Under the pieces are notes generated by a model. The model searched no databases. It saw nothing but the letters and a program-made list of their open reading frames with translations, and was not told the DNA's origin. Of a DNA stretch of 64,000 nt, positions 51,278 to 60,229 are shown in pieces. The stretch is from Pedobacter sp. PAMC26386 (lineage in GTDB: Bacteria; Bacteroidota; Bacteroidia; Sphingobacteriales; Sphingobacteriaceae). The stretch spans positions 1 through 64,000 of the forward strand of contig CP060294.1 of NCBI GenBank assembly GCA_014302835.1. The letters run 5' to 3'. Position numbers and translations under genes: made by a program. The first letter of the stretch is position 1; each line of letters opens with the position of its first letter.

Positions 51278-51967
51278 TTGAAAGAAGTCTTACCTCAGCT
51301 TAATTCCACCTTCTCAATAGATTGTGTTTTGTTCGGATTTGATGAAGGAGAATTAAAAGTTCTGCTGATTGAAAGGAATGAAGAACCTTTTAAAGATTGG
51401 TGGGCCCTTCCTGGATATCTTGTAAACGAGAATGAAAGTTTGGATCAGTCAGCCGCGCGCATTTTACATGAACTCACTGGTATAGAGAATGTTTATATGG
51501 AGCAGTTTTATACCTTTGGTGATGTAGGACGTCACCCTCAGGGGCGGATTATTTCCGTAGCTTATTATGCAATGTTGCGTTTGGGGGGGGATAAAGCCCT
51601 GAAACCGATTAGCAATTATGCAAAACAAGCGCACTGGATTAATGTTCAGGAACTGCCCCCTTTAGCGTTTGACCATCAGAAGATCTTTGATCAGGGACTG
51701 GAGAAAATTAAAAGAAGAATCAAACATCAGCCTATAGCTTTTGAGTTACTTCCGGAAAAATTCACCTTAACGCAATTGCAGAATGTGTATGAGGTTATTT
51801 TGGGCAAAAAGCTCGATAAGAGAAATTTCAGGAAAAAGATGCTAAGCTTTAACGTCTTAAAAGATTTGAACGAGAAGCAGAAAGGAGTTTCCTTCCGGGC
51901 GGCTACCCTTTACCGTTTTGATAAAAGAAAATATGGAAAGCTATTTGGAAAAGAAATCTCTTTTTAA
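51278..51967 (+). CDS. Nudix-domain transcriptional regulator (NrtR/AraR-like)
   Basis: A 229-aa protein with an N-terminal Nudix-like domain (about residues 10-145) and a C-terminal winged-helix-like region (about 150-225, AFELLPEKFTLTQLQNVYE ... RNFRKKM), the architecture of NrtR and of the arabinose regulator AraR of Bacteroides. The Nudix box GYLVNENESLDQSAARILHE has lost catalytic Glu residues (RI and HEL in place of RE and EE), so it probably senses a ligand instead of hydrolysing it. The start codon is TTG at 51278. Divergence from pfkA suggests a sugar or cofactor signal controlling glycolysis. Confidence 0.82.
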   Translation: MKEVLPQLNSTFSIDCVLFGFDEGELKVLLIERNEEPFKDWWALPGYLVNENESLDQSAARILHELTGIENVYMEQFYTFGDVGRHPQGRIISVAYYAMLRLGGDKALKPISNYAKQAHWINVQELPPLAFDHQKIFDQGLEKIKRRIKHQPIAFELLPEKFTLTQLQNVYEVILGKKLDKRNFRKKMLSFNVLKDLNEKQKGVSFRAATLYRFDKRKYGKLFGKEISF

Positions 51968-52000
51968 ACTGGAGTAAATCTATCCAGTCGCATTTTAAAT

Positions 52001-52036
52001 AAAAAAATCCCGGTTAAGCTTTAACCGGGATTTTGT
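52001..52036. terminator. Bidirectional terminator
   Basis: Arms AAATCCCGGTTAA (52005-52017) and TTAACCGGGATTT (52021-52033) around a 3-nt loop, with A-run and T-run flanks. It separates the convergent Nudix regulator and N-acetylglucosamine kinase genes. Confidence 0.9.
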
Positions 52037-52055
52037 ATTTGCGTATTTATTTTTT

Positions 52056-52919
52056 CTATTTCAGACTTCTTGCAGGCTGCATATGGTAGTCCACAAGGTC
52101 ATCTATAGGTGAACGGATAATTTTACCAACACCCATTTCGTATCTGTCAGCAACAATACTCAGAATATCTCTGAAACTATAACCAACAGAACCTACACAG
52201 TTTAAAGTATGGTCTTTGTAGTTAGGGTAGTGAATAACCAGATTTTCAAAAAATGCAGTAAATGCATATTCGACTGTAGAGAATGCGTAATCCTCATAGT
52301 TGTCCTTGAAATCATATAAGAACTTACTGAATCCTGCACAAAAACGGTTTGGAAGGGGTTTGTTGTAAATATGATCGAAGATATCTTCGTTCGTCAATGC
52401 GAAATTATCATAAAAACTTTCTCTCAGACCTTTCGGCATGTAACCTTTCATGTAATCGCCAAGAATACGTTTACCAATATAACAGCCGCTGCCTTCATCC
52501 CCAAGGAAATAACCCAGAGAATCAATGTTTAAAGAAATGTCACTTCCATCATAAAGACAAGAGTTGGTTCCTGTACCTAAGATTGCCGCGAAACCAGGTT
52601 CATCACCCAATAAAGCTCTGCAAGAAGCGAGTAAATCATGTCCTATAAAGATGATTGCATTTGGGAAAACCTGTCCCATCGCATCTGCTACAATTTTTTT
52701 ATTTGCGTCAGTTGAACAGCCTGCGCCATAATAATATACTTCTGTTAGCTTATCTGCCTCTAAATGATCTGGTAAAGATTTTTTTAAAGATTCAACGATA
52801 TAATCAGTACGGGAAAAATACGGATTGTAACCTTCAGTATTAAAATGAATTTTTCTACCAGCTTCATTAATTAAACACCAATTGGTTTTGGTTGAACCAC
52901 CATCTGCAATAACTATCAT
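52056..52919 (-). CDS. BadF/BadG-type sugar kinase (N-acetylglucosamine kinase-like)
   Basis: A 287-aa kinase of the ASKHA fold. Phosphate-1 is ADGGSTKTNW (residues 5-14), phosphate-2 AILGTGTNSCLYDG, the catalytic-region Asp lies in IGHDLLAS, and the adenosine motif is VGSVGYSF; GDEGSGCYIG is the family signature. All key ATP elements are intact, unlike in the paralogue at 49330. It probably phosphorylates N-acetylglucosamine or glucosamine from cell-wall recycling. Substrate is inferred from the family. Monocistronic. Confidence 0.85.
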   Translation of the reverse strand: MIVIADGGSTKTNWCLINEAGRKIHFNTEGYNPYFSRTDYIVESLKKSLPDHLEADKLTEVYYYGAGCSTDANKKIVADAMGQVFPNAIIFIGHDLLASCRALLGDEPGFAAILGTGTNSCLYDGSDISLNIDSLGYFLGDEGSGCYIGKRILGDYMKGYMPKGLRESFYDNFALTNEDIFDHIYNKPLPNRFCAGFSKFLYDFKDNYEDYAFSTVEYAFTAFFENLVIHYPNYKDHTLNCVGSVGYSFRDILSIVADRYEMGVGKIIRSPIDDLVDYHMQPARSLK

Positions 52920-53464
52920 CTTAATTTGTTTTTTTTGGGGTAAAAGTAAATATTCCTGACAACTTGTTTTTTTCCATTTTCGGTCTTTTTTAATGGTCTG
53001 TTTATGGTGTTTTTTGCCTGCTCAGTTTTTGTTTGCCTGAGACCAGCGTTTATCTTTATAAGTTATTTTCAATTTTATTATTAATCCCTGTATTTAGTGG
53101 CTTTTCTCCTTCTCAATTCAATTATCTTTTGCTTATGGCTGATTGTAAACAGCAAATATTCAGGTAATAAGCCTGTTAAATTAAGATATTGTTAAATTAA
53201 CACTAAGGATAAAATTACACTAGTTATTTTAAATTCCAAATTTTAATATTTTATCGCAGTTGATAAATGTGATTATATTCTTTTAAAATACCCAGATATT
53301 CAATTTTAAAACGCTCATAACGAGCAATTAAAGAATTTTATATGGTATTTCCTCAGCACACGAATAAAAATACTTTGATGTAAGCTGTAATTGTGATAAT
53401 TTCACCATTAATCATTAAAGGAAGCACATAAAAATAAAATTGTTGTTATCCTGTGAACTATTCC
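52920..53464. other. 545-bp AT-rich intergenic region
   Basis: Divergent space between the sugar kinase and the threonine aldolase. It is very AT-rich. I see only a short GCTC-ATAAC-GAGC inverted repeat near 53313 and no convincing reading frame, RNA gene or consensus promoter. Confidence 0.5.
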
Positions 53465-54511
53465 ATGCAGAAAAAAATAGATTTTAGAAGTGATACTGTA
53501 ACAAAACCCACACAAGGGATGATTGCTGCAATGATGACAGCAAAAGTTGGTGATGATGTATACGGAGAAGATGAAACAGTTGCGGAACTTGAAAACAGAC
53601 TTTCTAGCCTTTTCAAGATGGAGGCTGGGTTGTTCTGTCCTTCGGGAACAATGACTAACCAGATCGCGATTAAATGTTTCACCCAGCCTATGGATGAAGT
53701 AATTTGTGATCAGACAGCACATGTTTATCGTTACGAAGGCGGTGGTATTGCTTTTCATTCATGTGCCTCTGTCAGACTTCTTAATGGCCCGAGAGGGATT
53801 CTGACTGCGGAAATTATCAAACCAGAAATTAATGAAGAAAACATTCATTATCCTAACTCAAGTTTAGTCGTTTTAGAAAATACCGTAAATAAAGGTGGAG
53901 GGGCTTGTTATACACTAGATCAGATAGCGCCGATAGCGGAATTGTGTAAAAGTAACGGTCTGAAGCTTCACTTAGATGGTGCAAGAATTTTTAATGCACT
54001 TATCAAAACCGGTGATCTGGCAGGAAACTACGGTCAGTATTTTGACGGCATCTCAATTTGTCTTTCTAAAGGACTGGGGGCACCGGTGGGCTCAGTATTA
54101 CTAGGCTCAAAACAGACCATCCATAAAGCAAAGAAAATCCGTAAAGCATTTGGTGGCGGTATGCGTCAGGCAGGTTTCCTGGCCGCTGCGGGTATTTATG
54201 CGCTGGATCATCATATAGACAGGCTTGCTGAAGATCATCATCATGCACAGCAGCTGGCAGACGCTTTAGAAGCAACCAGTTTTGTAGCTTCAATAATGCC
54301 GGTAGAGACTAATATTGTTATTTTTAAAGTTGCAGCAGGGTACACCGCTGCAAGTATATTGGACAGTCTAACTGAAAAGGGGATTTTATGCGGTGCTACC
54401 GGTCCTGATACCTTAAGATTTGTGACACATCTGGATACAGATGCGGAGCAGATTGCACAGGCTATTCAAATTATTAAAGAACTGAAACCGGTCTACAGAT
54501 CCCAAAACTAA
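53465..54511 (+). CDS. ltaE: Low-specificity L-threonine aldolase
   Basis: A 348-aa fold-type I PLP enzyme splitting threonine or allo-threonine into glycine and acetaldehyde. The N-terminal FRSDTVTKPTQGM is the family hallmark, GEDETVAELE follows, and the PLP lysine is K202 in CLSKGLGAPVGSV. The start is the ATG at 53465; an upstream in-frame GTG at 53453 would add four residues and is less likely. It leads an operon with accC (5-nt gap) and ribE (5-nt gap). Confidence 0.94.
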   Translation: MQKKIDFRSDTVTKPTQGMIAAMMTAKVGDDVYGEDETVAELENRLSSLFKMEAGLFCPSGTMTNQIAIKCFTQPMDEVICDQTAHVYRYEGGGIAFHSCASVRLLNGPRGILTAEIIKPEINEENIHYPNSSLVVLENTVNKGGGACYTLDQIAPIAELCKSNGLKLHLDGARIFNALIKTGDLAGNYGQYFDGISICLSKGLGAPVGSVLLGSKQTIHKAKKIRKAFGGGMRQAGFLAAAGIYALDHHIDRLAEDHHHAQQLADALEATSFVASIMPVETNIVIFKVAAGYTAASILDSLTEKGILCGATGPDTLRFVTHLDTDAEQIAQAIQIIKELKPVYRSQN

Positions 54512-54516
54512 TTCAT

Positions 54517-56001
54517 ATGAAGAAGATTTTAATTGCCAATAGAGGTGAGATTGCCTTACGTATTATGCGCTCAGCAAAGGAAATGGGTATTTTAACGGTC
54601 GCTGTATTTTCAGAAGCAGATAGAGAAGCTCTTCATGTGCGCTATGCTGATGAAGCGATTTTTATCGGACCAGCTCCAGCAAGTCAATCTTATTTAGTTG
54701 GCCAGAAAATTATAGATGCCTGTTTACTGACAGGCGCTGAAGCCATACATCCAGGATATGGATTTTTATCAGAGAATGCTGAATTTGCCAGGATGGTGAA
54801 AGATGCCGGTCTGATTTTAATCGGCCCGTCGCCAGAAGCTATGGCAATTATGGGCAATAAATTGTCCGCCAAAGCAGCGGCACTAAAATATCAGATTCCA
54901 ATGGTTCCCGGAACGGAAGAAGCGATTACAGATATTGAAGAAGCTAAACGCAGAGCTGTAGAAGTTGGTTTTCCAATTCTGATCAAAGCAGCCGCGGGTG
55001 GTGGTGGAAAAGGAATGCGGATTGTAGATGAACTGGCCGTTTTTGAAGAACAAATGCAATTGGCTGTTAGCGAAGCTAAATCAGCATTTGGAGATGGAGC
55101 TGTTTTTATAGAAAGATATGTTTCCTCACCCAGACATATTGAAATACAGGTACTGGGAGATAATCATGGAAATATAGTCCATCTTTTTGAAAGGGAATGC
55201 TCCATTCAGAGAAGACACCAAAAAGTGATTGAAGAAGCGCCATCCAGTGTACTTACCCCAGAAATCAGGGAGAAAATGGGTAAGTGTGCTGTAGATGTAG
55301 CAAGATCTGTGAATTACACTGGAGCAGGTACCGTAGAATTTATTCTGGATGAAAATCTTGATTTCTTTTTTCTGGAAATGAATACCCGTTTGCAGGTAGA
55401 ACATCCTGTTACAGAATTGATTACCGGACTTGATTTGGTTAAAGAACAGATTAAAATTGCCAGAGGCGAAAAACTAAGTTATAGCCAGCAAGATTTAAAA
55501 ATCAATGGACATTCGATAGAATTAAGAGTCTATGCAGAAGATCCACAACATAATTTTCTTCCTGATATTGGTGTGTTAAAAACTTACCGTACCCCAAAAG
55601 GTAATGGAGTCAGGGTAGATGATGGATTTGAGCAGGGAATGGAAATTCCTGTGTATTATGATCCTATGATTGCTAAACTGATTACCTATGGGGCGAACAG
55701 AGAGGAAGCGATTGCTAGAATGCACCGGGCGATTTTAGAATATGACATTACAGGCATTCAAACTACTTTGAACTTTGGTAAATTTGTCATGGAACATGAG
55801 GCTTTTACCTCCGGAAATTTTGATACCCATTTCGTAGGTAAATACTTCAACCCTGAAAATAAGGAAAATACTGATGAAGATGAGGCTTTGATTGCGGCTA
55901 TAGTTGCATTGAAAAGCCTAAAGGAAAAAAAGAGTTCTGCGCTTATAGAAACTGCGGAGAGAAAAAACAGCAACTGGCTTAAAAACCGGACAAAATATTA
56001 G
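54517..56001 (+). CDS. accC: Biotin carboxylase subunit of an acyl-CoA carboxylase
   Basis: A 494-aa ATP-grasp biotin carboxylase: N-terminal KKILIANRGEIALRIMRSA, ATP loop AAAGGGGKGMR (about residues 163-173), HPGYGFLSENA, and the catalytic/metal region EMNTRLQVEHPVTE. It carboxylates biotin on a partner carrier protein. It is about 45 residues longer than E. coli AccC, with a charged tail ending SNWLKNRTKY. In this phylum such a tail is seen in subunits of propionyl-CoA-type carboxylases, so the acceptor could be acetyl- or propionyl-CoA. No carrier (accB) or carboxyltransferase gene is adjacent. Confidence 0.88.
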   Translation: MKKILIANRGEIALRIMRSAKEMGILTVAVFSEADREALHVRYADEAIFIGPAPASQSYLVGQKIIDACLLTGAEAIHPGYGFLSENAEFARMVKDAGLILIGPSPEAMAIMGNKLSAKAAALKYQIPMVPGTEEAITDIEEAKRRAVEVGFPILIKAAAGGGGKGMRIVDELAVFEEQMQLAVSEAKSAFGDGAVFIERYVSSPRHIEIQVLGDNHGNIVHLFERECSIQRRHQKVIEEAPSSVLTPEIREKMGKCAVDVARSVNYTGAGTVEFILDENLDFFFLEMNTRLQVEHPVTELITGLDLVKEQIKIARGEKLSYSQQDLKINGHSIELRVYAEDPQHNFLPDIGVLKTYRTPKGNGVRVDDGFEQGMEIPVYYDPMIAKLITYGANREEAIARMHRAILEYDITGIQTTLNFGKFVMEHEAFTSGNFDTHFVGKYFNPENKENTDEDEALIAAIVALKSLKEKKSSALIETAERKNSNWLKNRTKY

Positions 56002-56006
56002 AATTT

Positions 56007-56591
56007 ATGTTTACAGGCATTATTGAAACACTCGGTACAGTTAGAGCAATCAGAGAAGAGGGCACAAACCTTCATTTTACAATTGAATCTGCACTGAGTA
56101 ATGAATTGAAAATTGATCAAAGTGTGTCACACAACGGTGTATGTTTAACCGTGGTTGCATTGAATGATACTACACATATCGTTACAGCGATTCAGGAGAC
56201 ACTGGAGAAGAGTAATATGCAGTATTTACTTGAAGGTATGAAAGTTAATCTGGAACGCTGTATGCAGATGAATGGCCGTCTTGACGGGCACATTGTTCAG
56301 GGGCATGTAGATCAGACTGGTGTCTGCATATTGAGACAGGAACTTGACGGCAGCTGGGAGTACCGTTTTAAATATGATAGCAGCAAGGGGAATGTAACTG
56401 TAGAAAAGGGGTCTGTCTGTATAAATGGAATCAGTCTGACAGTGGTTAATTCTGCTGACGATGAATTTTCTGTATTTATTATTCCTTATACTTTTGAACA
56501 TACCAATTTGCAGGAAGTAAACATTGGGGATACCGTAAATCTTGAATTTGATATTATTGGTAAATATGTAGCCCGTTTAATCAATAAATAG
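56007..56591 (+). CDS. ribE: Riboflavin synthase
   Basis: A 194-aa enzyme that converts two 6,7-dimethyl-8-ribityllumazines to riboflavin. It starts with the invariant MFTGIIETLGTV. Two lumazine-binding repeats are seen: VSHNGVCLTVV (about 40-50) with GHIVQGHVDQTG, and the second with GSVCINGISLTVV (about 136-148). The length is normal. It is last in the ltaE-accC-ribE operon. Its last six codons form the left arm of a perfect 19-bp hairpin. Confidence 0.96.
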   Translation: MFTGIIETLGTVRAIREEGTNLHFTIESALSNELKIDQSVSHNGVCLTVVALNDTTHIVTAIQETLEKSNMQYLLEGMKVNLERCMQMNGRLDGHIVQGHVDQTGVCILRQELDGSWEYRFKYDSSKGNVTVEKGSVCINGISLTVVNSADDEFSVFIIPYTFEHTNLQEVNIGDTVNLEFDIIGKYVARLINK

Positions 56592-56615
56592 CCTCAGGCT
56601 ATTTATTGATTAAAC
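56575..56615. terminator. Perfect 19-bp hairpin overlapping the ribE stop
   Basis: Positions 56575-56593 and 56597-56615 are exact reverse complements around the 3-nt loop TCA. The left arm includes the end and stop codon of ribE. Lying between convergent genes and AT-rich, it probably ends transcription on both strands, although no long T-run follows. Confidence 0.7.
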
Positions 56616-56621
56616 AAATAA

Positions 56622-57770
56622 CTATTTAGAGAGTGTACTGATTCGCTGTTTAACGTAATCCAGTACTTCTTTATACTTTTCCGCATCAGGCTTGCTGCTT
56701 AAAAACTTTTGATAATATTGAGCAGCGGCCTTTTTATTTTTCAGCTTTCCGTCATTCAGTAAAGCAAGGTTATAATAGACATCACCCTTATTTTCATAAT
56801 CCAGACTTTTATGATAACTCTGATTTGCCATTTTGAACTGTTCAGTTTTTTCATAAACCTCGCCTAAAATTTTATAATAATTGGCCATATAAGGAGAGAT
56901 ACTTTCTTTAATCGATTTATTCATATAATCTGCGGCAAGCGGATAATCTTTCAGTTCACGGTAGCAAAGGGCCGTATAATATAAAGTAGATTCATTTTGC
57001 TGCTGCATTTTCTCAATAATCTTAAAGAATTTCAATGATTGGGCATATTGCTTCAGTATAAAATAAGTCTTGCCCATATTATTCATCACATAAGTGGAGC
57101 TATCACCATAAGCCATCAGTCGTTCACCAGTTAAAACTGCTTCTTCTAACTTTTTTAAGGCAATAGATACCGGAAGTTTCGCTTTTAAAAGCATCATGTT
57201 GGCCGTATCTGCTGCTAAAGCTGTTTGTAGTACAGTATAAGCAGAGTCATTCTTTTTAGATAGATTGAAACTGCTAGCCAGCTCAAAGGCAACATCGGCA
57301 TCTGCCGGATGAAGTATATTAGCCTTTTTCAGGTAGAACTGTTTTTCGGAACTCATAGGATTGTTGATTAAGCTGGCCAGTTGTCTGTATACATTAAAAT
57401 TCAAACTGTCTATCTTAATGATCTCTTTATAATAGAACTTTGCCTGACTATCGTTGCCTCTTCGGCGCTGAAGACTTGCGAGGTTAAATAATATGGGTAA
57501 GCTGGCCGGTTGCAGCTGATAAAGCTTCAGATAATTTTTCTCTGCTACGGGTAAATTCCCTGCCATCATATTGGTATAAGCTACTTGAGAAATTTCTTTA
57601 GGATCTTCTGAGTTTTCCTTGTAAACGGATTGTAAATAGGTTGCAGCTTCACTGAAACGTTGATTTTGATAGAATTCAAATAGTTTCTCTTTATCTAAAA
57701 CAGGTTCAGACTGAGCGTATGCTGTAAATGCGACAATACATAAAAGCAGGAAGGAAAGGAGTCGTGTCAT
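56622..57770 (-). CDS. Exported TPR-repeat protein
   Basis: A 382-aa protein started at the ATG at 57770, which gives a clean signal peptide (MTRLLSFLLLCIVAFTAYAQ); an ATG five codons earlier lies inside a palindrome. From about residue 35 to 375 it consists of helical tetratricopeptide-like repeats, such as PILFNLASLQRRRGNDSQAK, MLLKAKLPVSIALKKLEEAV and VYYNLALLNDGKLKNKKAA. Probably a periplasmic scaffold. Its partners are unknown. It is divergent from the small helical protein gene at 57940. Confidence 0.85.
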   Translation of the reverse strand: MTRLLSFLLLCIVAFTAYAQSEPVLDKEKLFEFYQNQRFSEAATYLQSVYKENSEDPKEISQVAYTNMMAGNLPVAEKNYLKLYQLQPASLPILFNLASLQRRRGNDSQAKFYYKEIIKIDSLNFNVYRQLASLINNPMSSEKQFYLKKANILHPADADVAFELASSFNLSKKNDSAYTVLQTALAADTANMMLLKAKLPVSIALKKLEEAVLTGERLMAYGDSSTYVMNNMGKTYFILKQYAQSLKFFKIIEKMQQQNESTLYYTALCYRELKDYPLAADYMNKSIKESISPYMANYYKILGEVYEKTEQFKMANQSYHKSLDYENKGDVYYNLALLNDGKLKNKKAAAQYYQKFLSSKPDAEKYKEVLDYVKQRISTLSK

Positions 57771-57775
57771 AATTC

Positions 57776-57815
57776 TAAATGCCATATAACTAATATATTA
57801 GTTATATGGCATTTA
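57776..57815. promoter_or_regulatory. Perfect 40-bp palindrome at the TPR gene start
   Basis: Positions 57776-57795 and 57796-57815 are exact reverse complements with no spacer; the left part includes ATGCCATATAACTAATA. It begins 6 bp upstream of the TPR start at 57770 and lies in a divergent promoter region. No T-run follows, so an operator or leader hairpin is more likely than a terminator. Confidence 0.6.
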
Positions 57816-57939
57816 TCCTAATTATTAACTTTATATTTTAAGAAATGGCCCTGTTTTAGTAGAGAAATGAAATCTATGGCAAGGTAATTGGTTGATGATA
57901 ATTGTAAATATTTACAGAAGAATATTAAAATATAACCAT

Positions 57940-58239
57940 ATGGATACTTTAAAAAAATTCGAATTGATGGAGAAGATTGTGAGAGAATTGGAAGATTTAC
58001 AACACTCACAACAAGCAATTATTCAAAAGATAGGAAAAATTGAAGTAGATAATATAGAACTTGGTGATAAAAAGCTAGATAAAGATTTACCAGACATGCA
58101 CCAGCGTGTAGCCGACAATTTAGATACCATTGTTGAGATTCTAGCTTACTTTGCTGATAAAACTCAAAATTTCGGGAATAAGAACAACGTTGATGTGCTT
58201 AAAGAAAGACAGATTATCAACGATGCAACTAAAGGATAA
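57940..58239 (+). CDS. Small helical protein, unknown function
   Basis: A 99-aa acidic/lysine-rich protein starting MDTLKKFELMEKIVRELEDL; the ATG at 57940 is preferred over one at 57892 that adds 16 residues unlike the rest. Nearly all of it is predicted helical, with heptad-like spacing (QQAIIQKIGKIEVDNIELGD). I do not recognise the family. It is divergent from the TPR gene across the palindrome and convergent with the histidine kinase gene. Confidence 0.65.
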   Translation: MDTLKKFELMEKIVRELEDLQHSQQAIIQKIGKIEVDNIELGDKKLDKDLPDMHQRVADNLDTIVEILAYFADKTQNFGNKNNVDVLKERQIINDATKG

Positions 58240-58260
58240 GGGGTATGAATTAATTGTTGC

Positions 58261-60060
58261 TTAAAAAGGCTGTTCTTCAAAGGACGGCTTTTTTTTTGCA
58301 TGGTGTCTTGGAATTCGCATTTCGAATGTTGTTCCTTTACCCGATTCACTTTCAATATTGATGCTGCCCTCATTTCTTTCCATAAAATCCCAGCAAACCA
58401 TCAACCCAATTCCAGTACCTTTCTCGTTTTGCGTTCCTCTGCTGGAAAAATTCTCTCCATTAAAAATTTTTTGAATATTCTCCTGCGCAATACCAACACC
58501 GTTGTCCTGAATCCGTAATTTGATGAAATCCTTATTTAAATAGGATGCAACAATGCTAATTATACAGTTTTCGTGACAGAACTTGATGGCATTAATAATT
58601 AGATTTCTGATGACAATTTGCATCATTAGCAGATCGGCATAGACCATCATATCAGCATCCAATTGTTGGATAATGGCTATTTTTTTTCCCGATGCCGCTT
58701 TGAGATGATAATTGACTTCCGAATTAATCAGTGTATTCAGGTCGAAAAGCTCTTTGTTAATTCCATAGCCTTTCAACTGGCTTCTTGACCAGTGTAAAAT
58801 ATTCTCTAATAAATCAGTTGTATAAGAAATGTCTTTAGTCAGCGTAGGAGAGAGGTCTTTAAATTCTTCAGCACTGATGGTATCATCGGAAGTCATTTTT
58901 AAGACTTCTGCAAGATTTAACAGTGGCCCCCTGAGGTCATGTGCCATTATAGAGAAGATCCGGTCTTTTAACTGATTCAGTTTTTGCAGCTCTTCTGCCT
59001 GACGTTGAGATTTCAGGGCTTCCTGTCTGACATTGGTTAAGTCCTGTAGCTTAATAATTGTGGCATTGCGGTTAAGCTTATTTTCATTTAGAAAGCAAAT
59101 ATCTGCTTCCAGATCAAATACACCATTTGCAGTATGCACTAATAATTCAACTTTTCCGGATTCCTGCTGATTAAGCAGATCAAGTAATTCTGGCTGATAC
59201 TGTAATAATTCATTAATATCTTTACCGATGATTTTATTCGAGTGATAAACGCTGATGTATTTTTTAAATGCTGAGTTGTAGTCAATTACCCTGTTTCGGT
59301 GATCCAGTACAATGAATCCATCTCCCATTAACTCCAGAACCTTTTCTCTTGCTACGGGTAAAACATTCAGTAATTTAAATCTATAAATGGCAATAAATAT
59401 CAAGGTTAAAGAAATCTGAAAGGCAAAAGGAGTGACATCCAGATTAGGGATTGGTCTTAACCCAATTAGGTAGGAGAAATTTGCCAGCCACGGAATTATT
59501 GCTGCAGTGAGAATTACCTGGTTTTGCTTTTTATAGACCCGGTCGGAATTTCTAAACTTTTTAATCAGGAAATAATTTCCGATCAGCAGTAGCGTATAGA
59601 AATAGCCGATGAAAAAATAGAAACCTATTCCCGCAGCAATTTTTAGCATAGGGAAACTACCCGTGTTGTCGACACTCAGTGATTTATAATGCAGGTGATG
59701 CAAATGATTGGTCCATACTAGTAGCAGGGAGAGTATTGGCACAGCGGTAATCAGCAATTGATTTCCTTTTTTCTTGAGCCATTTTTCCTTGCCAGCCAGA
59801 TCCATACAGAATAAAAACCAATAGAAAGGAACGGCAACAATACCTAAGTACTCCAGGTTGATCAGGAACTTCATCTGTTCCAGTGTGTTGCTGGCCAGTT
59901 CAAAGCCATAGCTAACAGACCAGATCGAATTTGAAAGCATCAAATAACCTACCCAGCGAACTGCTCCTTTTTCATTTCCTAATATATATCCTGAAAGCAG
60001 TAGAGTAATAATACCAGAAATAATCAGGCTTAATGCATAGAGGTTGAAATCAAAATCCAT
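58261..60060 (-). CDS. 7TM-PAS sensor histidine kinase
   Basis: A 599-aa kinase. The first 230 residues have about seven hydrophobic helices, resembling the N-terminal 7TM region found on some histidine kinases. A PAS domain follows (about 240-345, GFIVLDHRNRVIDYNSAF). The HisKA domain has His374 in IMAHDLRGPLLN, and the HATPase domain has RNLIINAIKFC (N-box), DNGVGIAQENI and GTGIGLMVC. No response regulator gene is adjacent, so it is an orphan kinase. A -7-like element lies upstream at 60099-60106. Confidence 0.92.
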   Translation of the reverse strand: MDFDFNLYALSLIISGIITLLLSGYILGNEKGAVRWVGYLMLSNSIWSVSYGFELASNTLEQMKFLINLEYLGIVAVPFYWFLFCMDLAGKEKWLKKKGNQLLITAVPILSLLLVWTNHLHHLHYKSLSVDNTGSFPMLKIAAGIGFYFFIGYFYTLLLIGNYFLIKKFRNSDRVYKKQNQVILTAAIIPWLANFSYLIGLRPIPNLDVTPFAFQISLTLIFIAIYRFKLLNVLPVAREKVLELMGDGFIVLDHRNRVIDYNSAFKKYISVYHSNKIIGKDINELLQYQPELLDLLNQQESGKVELLVHTANGVFDLEADICFLNENKLNRNATIIKLQDLTNVRQEALKSQRQAEELQKLNQLKDRIFSIMAHDLRGPLLNLAEVLKMTSDDTISAEEFKDLSPTLTKDISYTTDLLENILHWSRSQLKGYGINKELFDLNTLINSEVNYHLKAASGKKIAIIQQLDADMMVYADLLMMQIVIRNLIINAIKFCHENCIISIVASYLNKDFIKLRIQDNGVGIAQENIQKIFNGENFSSRGTQNEKGTGIGLMVCWDFMERNEGSINIESESGKGTTFEMRIPRHHAKKKPSFEEQPF

Positions 60061-60098
60061 TAGAATACTGAATGTTGCATTTGTTTTGAGGGCATGAG

Positions 60099-60106
60099 CA
60101 AATCTA
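60099..60106 (-). promoter_or_regulatory. Candidate -7 element for the histidine kinase
   Basis: TAGATTTG on the minus strand matches TAnnTTTG, 38 bp before the kinase ATG. The expected TTG further upstream is not seen. Confidence 0.35.
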
Positions 60107-60229
60107 TGAAATAAGGTTAAATTAATTTAAATTGACGTAATTTAGTTTGCAAAAAAAATATTCCTAATTTTACTGCACATAAAAAGCAGATTATGCTTTG
60201 ATTATTATCAAATAAACAAATAAAAACTT

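Noticed and set aside
53453..53464. GTG start for the threonine aldolase
   Set aside because: The ATG at 53465 gives the family N-terminus directly; the four extra residues have no support.
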